The notes beneath the pieces were generated by a model. The model did not search any database, was not told where the DNA came from, and worked only from the letters and a program-made list of their open reading frames with translations. A stretch of DNA of 16,372 nucleotides from an uncultured Bacilli bacterium (lineage in GTDB: Bacteria; Bacillota_I; Bacilli_A; RF39; UBA660), in contig CAKORH010000003.1 of the NCBI GenBank assembly GCA_934101235.1, forward strand, positions 1-16,372, given 5' to 3'. Position numbers and translations under genes: made by a program. Of the stretch, positions 13,598 to 16,372 are shown piece by piece; the first letter of the stretch is position 1; the number at the start of each line of letters is the position of its first letter.

Positions 13598-15229
13598 ATG
13601 AGTAAAATAAAAATATTTAGTTTAGGTGGATTAAATGAAAATGGAAAAAATACCTATGTTGTAGAAATAGATGAAAAGATTTTTGTTTTAGATACTGGAT
13701 TAAAGTATGCGAATGATTCAATGTATGGTATTGATTATATAATTCCAGATTATGACTATTTGATAAAAAATAAAAAACGAATTGTAGGAGTATTTTTAAC
13801 ACATGCTCATCCTGAAAATATTGGTGGTATAAAAGATTTATGTGATAGTATTCCTAACTTAAAAATTTATTGTACGAAATATACTAGAAAATATTTAGAA
13901 TTAGATGGTTTTAATGGTAATATTTATGAAGTTCAACCACATAAGAAAATTTCATTTAATGATATTTCTGTTTTTCCTATAAGTGTTACACATTCTGTTC
14001 CTGATGCAGTTATGTACGTAATTAATACTAAGGATGGTTCAATAGTTTATACAGGTGATTTTATTATAGATCCATCTATGCAAGGAAAATATAATATGGA
14101 TATTGGAAAAATTGCTTATATAGGTAAACAAGGTGTTTTATGTATGTTAAGTGATTCTGCATTTTCTGAAAAGGAAGGACATACTAGTCCTAATCATAGG
14201 TTAACGAGTTTTTTTAGAGATTGTATTAATAGAGCAAATGGTAGAATTATTTTTACTGTTTTACCAATCCATTTATTTACTATTGAAGAGATATTTGAAG
14301 CTGCAAAGAATTCACATAGAAAAATAGTTATAATGGGAAAAAAATTACAAAGTGTAATTAATATGGCGATGTCTGAAAAATATTTAAAAGATTATACCGA
14401 TATTCTTGGTGATTTGTCTAATATTAATGATAATAATGTTATATTACTTGTTTGTGATGATAAAGAAAAACCATATACTGCTATAGATAGAATTGTTAGT
14501 GGTTATGATAAATTTATTCATTTAAAAAATACAGATACTATAATATTTGCTGAACCTAGATATGATGAAAATGAAAAGATAATTGTTCGTTTAGAAAATG
14601 AAATTGCAATGTTAGGTGCAGAAACAATTTCTATACCAAAAAATAAAGAAATTACTCATCATGCTTCTAGTGAAGATTTAATGTTAATGATTGATTTATT
14701 AAAACCTAAATATTATATGCCTGTAGAAGGTGAGTATAGATTTATGGTTAATAATGCTAATATTGCTAATGAATTAGGTATAAAAAATGAAAATATTATA
14801 TTGAAAACAAATGGTGAGATTGTTTTAATAGAAAATAAAAAATTAAAAGAATGTTATGAAAAAATTGATGTTAATGAAGTTTTGATTGATGGTAATACTA
14901 ATGATGATATTGGAGAATTAGTTATTAAAGATAGAGAAATGTTAAGTGAAAATGGAATAGTTTTAATAAGTGCAACTTTATCTAAGGAAACAAAGAAAAT
15001 ATTAGTTGGTCCAGAAATTACTACAAGAGGTTTTATTTATATAAAAGATTCTAAAGAAATGATAAACAATATAAAAAAAATTGCTATGGATATTATAGAA
15101 AAAAATGTAGGAAATAATTATGTTGATTATAATAATATTAAGGTTGAAATTAGAGAATCTTTAAGTAAATATTTTTATAGTGAAACCGAATGTAAACCAA
15201 TGATAATTGCTGTCATTCAAGAGATTTAA
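13598..15229 (+). CDS. Ribonuclease J family protein with altered active site (J2-like)
   Basis: A metallo-beta-lactamase/beta-CASP protein of the RNase J family, which degrades and matures mRNA and rRNA; 543 residues, normal length. The usual HxHxDH metal motif reads H69-A-H71-P-E73-N74, so the Asp and last His are replaced. H132 (THSVPD) and D154 (TGDFIID) remain. The beta-CASP His motif keeps HHAS (354-357), but the later PVHGEYR reads PVEGEYR (E377). This pattern resembles RNase J2, the weakly active partner of J1, so I call it J2-like without a firm rnjB symbol. A C-terminal domain follows. With no terminator upstream it may be co-transcribed with the esx genes. Confidence 0.88.
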   Translation: MSKIKIFSLGGLNENGKNTYVVEIDEKIFVLDTGLKYANDSMYGIDYIIPDYDYLIKNKKRIVGVFLTHAHPENIGGIKDLCDSIPNLKIYCTKYTRKYLELDGFNGNIYEVQPHKKISFNDISVFPISVTHSVPDAVMYVINTKDGSIVYTGDFIIDPSMQGKYNMDIGKIAYIGKQGVLCMLSDSAFSEKEGHTSPNHRLTSFFRDCINRANGRIIFTVLPIHLFTIEEIFEAAKNSHRKIVIMGKKLQSVINMAMSEKYLKDYTDILGDLSNINDNNVILLVCDDKEKPYTAIDRIVSGYDKFIHLKNTDTIIFAEPRYDENEKIIVRLENEIAMLGAETISIPKNKEITHHASSEDLMLMIDLLKPKYYMPVEGEYRFMVNNANIANELGIKNENIILKTNGEIVLIENKKLKECYEKIDVNEVLIDGNTNDDIGELVIKDREMLSENGIVLISATLSKETKKILVGPEITTRGFIYIKDSKEMINNIKKIAMDIIEKNVGNNYVDYNNIKVEIRESLSKYFYSETECKPMIIAVIQEI

Positions 15230-15235
15230 TTATAT

Positions 15236-15272
15236 AAAATGCTATTAAGAAAATTTTCTTAATAGCATTTTT
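15236..15272. terminator. Bidirectional terminator between convergent genes
   Basis: A perfect 36-base palindrome (15236-15271, centre 15253/15254) gives a stem of up to 18 bp in both orientations, with T-runs on either side. It ends the RNase J gene on the plus strand and the glycosyltransferase on the minus strand. Confidence 0.92.
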
Positions 15273-15280
15273 GTTGTAGC

Positions 15281-16219
15281 TTAGAGTATTTCATCAAATC
15301 CTTCTGATTCTTTTTCTATATAAATTGGTCTATTTTTAGTTTCAATGTATGTTTTTCCTATATAGGATCCTATAATTCCTATAAACATCATTTGTAGTCC
15401 TCCCATAAATAAACTTACTATTAATAGTGAAGCATATCCAGGTACGTCTTTTCCAAATATAAGTAATTGTATAAGTGTAATAATAATATAAATAAAAGAC
15501 AATATTGATATTATTAATCCTAAAACAAATGCTATTTTTAATGGAATTGTTGAATAATTTGTTATACCTGTTATTGCATAGTTTATTTGTTTGTTAATTG
15601 GAAATTTAGTTTTTCCTGAATATCTTTCTTCAACATTGTAATACATGTATTGAGTATTAAATCCAATCCATGAAAAAATTCCTTTTGAAAACCTATTTTT
15701 TTCAGTTAATTCTAAAATTGCTTTTTTTACATTTTTTCTAAACATTCTAAAATCACTAGCTCCATCAATAAATTCTGTATCTGATAATTTATTGATAAAA
15801 TTATAAAATATTTTTTTACATAGTCTATTGAAAACATTTTCTTTTTTTCTATTTTTCATTACCATTGCAATTTGGTCAACATTAGGATTATTATCTAAAT
15901 ATTCATACATACTTATTATGTATTTAGGATTTTGTTGTAAATCAGAATCTATTATGCATATATAATCTCCATTAGCTTTTTTTAGTCCAGCATATATAGC
16001 TGCATCTTTTCCAAAATTTTTACTGAAAGAAATATATTTTATTATATTAGGATATTTATTAAAAACTGTTTTTATTTTTTCAAGTGTCTTATCTATAGAA
16101 CCGTCATTTATAAATAGTATTTCAAAATCAATATTTTTTATTGTGTTAATAATTTTATTGCTTAATTCTATTATATTTCCTTCTTCATTAAAACTTGGAA
16201 TAATAATACTTAATTTCAT
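15281..16219 (-). CDS. GtrB/DPM1-type family 2 glycosyltransferase
   Basis: A 312-residue GT-A fold enzyme that probably transfers a sugar from a nucleotide donor to a polyprenyl phosphate at the inner membrane face, feeding cell-envelope glycosylation. Visible motifs are IIPSFNEE (6-13), FINDGSIDKT (36-45), the metal-binding DSD (91-93, IIDSDLQQNP) and GIFSWIGF (180-187). Two membrane helices follow (about 226-256 and 263-288), then a charged cytoplasmic tail. This matches GtrB, CsbB and YkoT-type proteins. The start is preceded by AAGAGGT on the minus strand. It converges on the RNase J gene and no flippase or acceptor-transferase partner is in the window, so its sugar and target are unknown. 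Confidence 0.92.
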   Translation of the reverse strand: MKLSIIIPSFNEEGNIIELSNKIINTIKNIDFEILFINDGSIDKTLEKIKTVFNKYPNIIKYISFSKNFGKDAAIYAGLKKANGDYICIIDSDLQQNPKYIISMYEYLDNNPNVDQIAMVMKNRKKENVFNRLCKKIFYNFINKLSDTEFIDGASDFRMFRKNVKKAILELTEKNRFSKGIFSWIGFNTQYMYYNVEERYSGKTKFPINKQINYAITGITNYSTIPLKIAFVLGLIISILSFIYIIITLIQLLIFGKDVPGYASLLIVSLFMGGLQMMFIGIIGSYIGKTYIETKNRPIYIEKESEGFDEIL

Positions 16220-16242
16220 ATTTTTACCTCTTTTATATTAGT

Positions 16243-16251
16243 ATTATAACA
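16243..16251 (-). promoter_or_regulatory. Promoter -10 of the glycosyltransferase gene (minus strand)
   Basis: Read on the minus strand, TGTTATAAT (16251-16243) is an extended -10. The predicted start is about 17 nt before the ATG at 16219. No convincing -35 is visible 17 bp upstream. Confidence 0.5.
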
Positions 16252-16348
16252 TATATTCTATATTATAAGTTTAATTTTATATAAGCTATAATAAATTATT
16301 GAAATATAAGATAAATTATGATAGTATTTAAAATAGGAGATGATATAA

Positions 16349-16372
16349 ATGGGATTAGTAGTTTCACCAGAC
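16349..16372 (+). CDS. Start of an unidentified gene (3'-truncated)
   Basis: ATG 16349 opens a frame of eight codons (MGLVVSPD) before the window ends. AGGAGATGAT (16335-16344) is a good ribosome binding site 8 nt before it. The gene is divergent from the glycosyltransferase; a TATAAT at 16287-16292 is a possible -10 without a clear -35. Eight residues are too few to identify the product. Confidence 0.6.

Noticed and set aside
1..16372. Mycoplasma-type code with TGA as Trp
   Set aside because: Conserved Trp positions use TGG, no gene has internal TGA, and TGA is the natural stop of two genes (2206 and 2913).

Overview
The window is extremely AT-rich (roughly a quarter G+C by eye). Codons end mostly in A or T, genes are tightly packed, and TGA is used as a stop (for example at 2206 and 2913) while Trp is TGG, so this is the ordinary bacterial code. 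The set MiaB, ScpA/ScpB, Pol I, an RNase J-type protein and a Firmicutes-style type VII secretion ATPase points to a low-GC member of the Bacillota, perhaps an uncultured gut-type Bacilli lineage. That placement is an inference; no species is recognised.

Layout. 1-1245: 3' part of miaB, cut by the window edge. 1294-2208: one-pass membrane protein of unknown function, overlapping scpA by ATGA. 2205-3492: scpA and scpB, the kleisin and winged-helix partners of SMC condensin. 3493-3848: no protein gene; it holds the scpB terminator, a candidate polA promoter and a minus-strand tRNA-Leu(CAA) with its own promoter and terminator. 3849-6401: polA, whose proofreading site looks degenerate. 6526-11408: esaB/yukD-like and essC/yukB-like genes. 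11550-13579: four small, mostly helical Esx/WXG100-type or related proteins, the last with a glycine-zipper tail, then an orphan 136-aa protein. 13598-15229: an RNase J family protein with an altered metal site. 15281-16219 (minus): a GtrB/DPM-type membrane glycosyltransferase. 16349 to the end: the first eight codons of another gene.

How the genes work together. The core is a compact type VIIb secretion (T7SS) locus: the ubiquitin-like EsaB, the FtsK/SpoIIIE motor EssC, and a separately promoted substrate operon. Two substrate-operon proteins carry a YxxxD/E-type export signal. The 217-aa protein joins an Esx-like helical N-terminus to a run of five glycines spaced exactly four apart, which suggests a small membrane-active effector; the following 136-aa gene is a candidate immunity or accessory protein. 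EssA, EssB and EsaA are not in the window.

Regulation. Three terminators (after miaB, polA and essC) share one architecture: the hairpin loop contains a -35-like hexamer, the 3' arm plus T-tract forms a 17-bp spacer, and a -10 follows immediately. Two of these composite elements would start the two T7SS transcripts. The esx transcript would also have a structured leader of about 77 nt and the best Shine-Dalgarno sequence in the window. No CRISPR array, insertion sequence or phage gene was seen.
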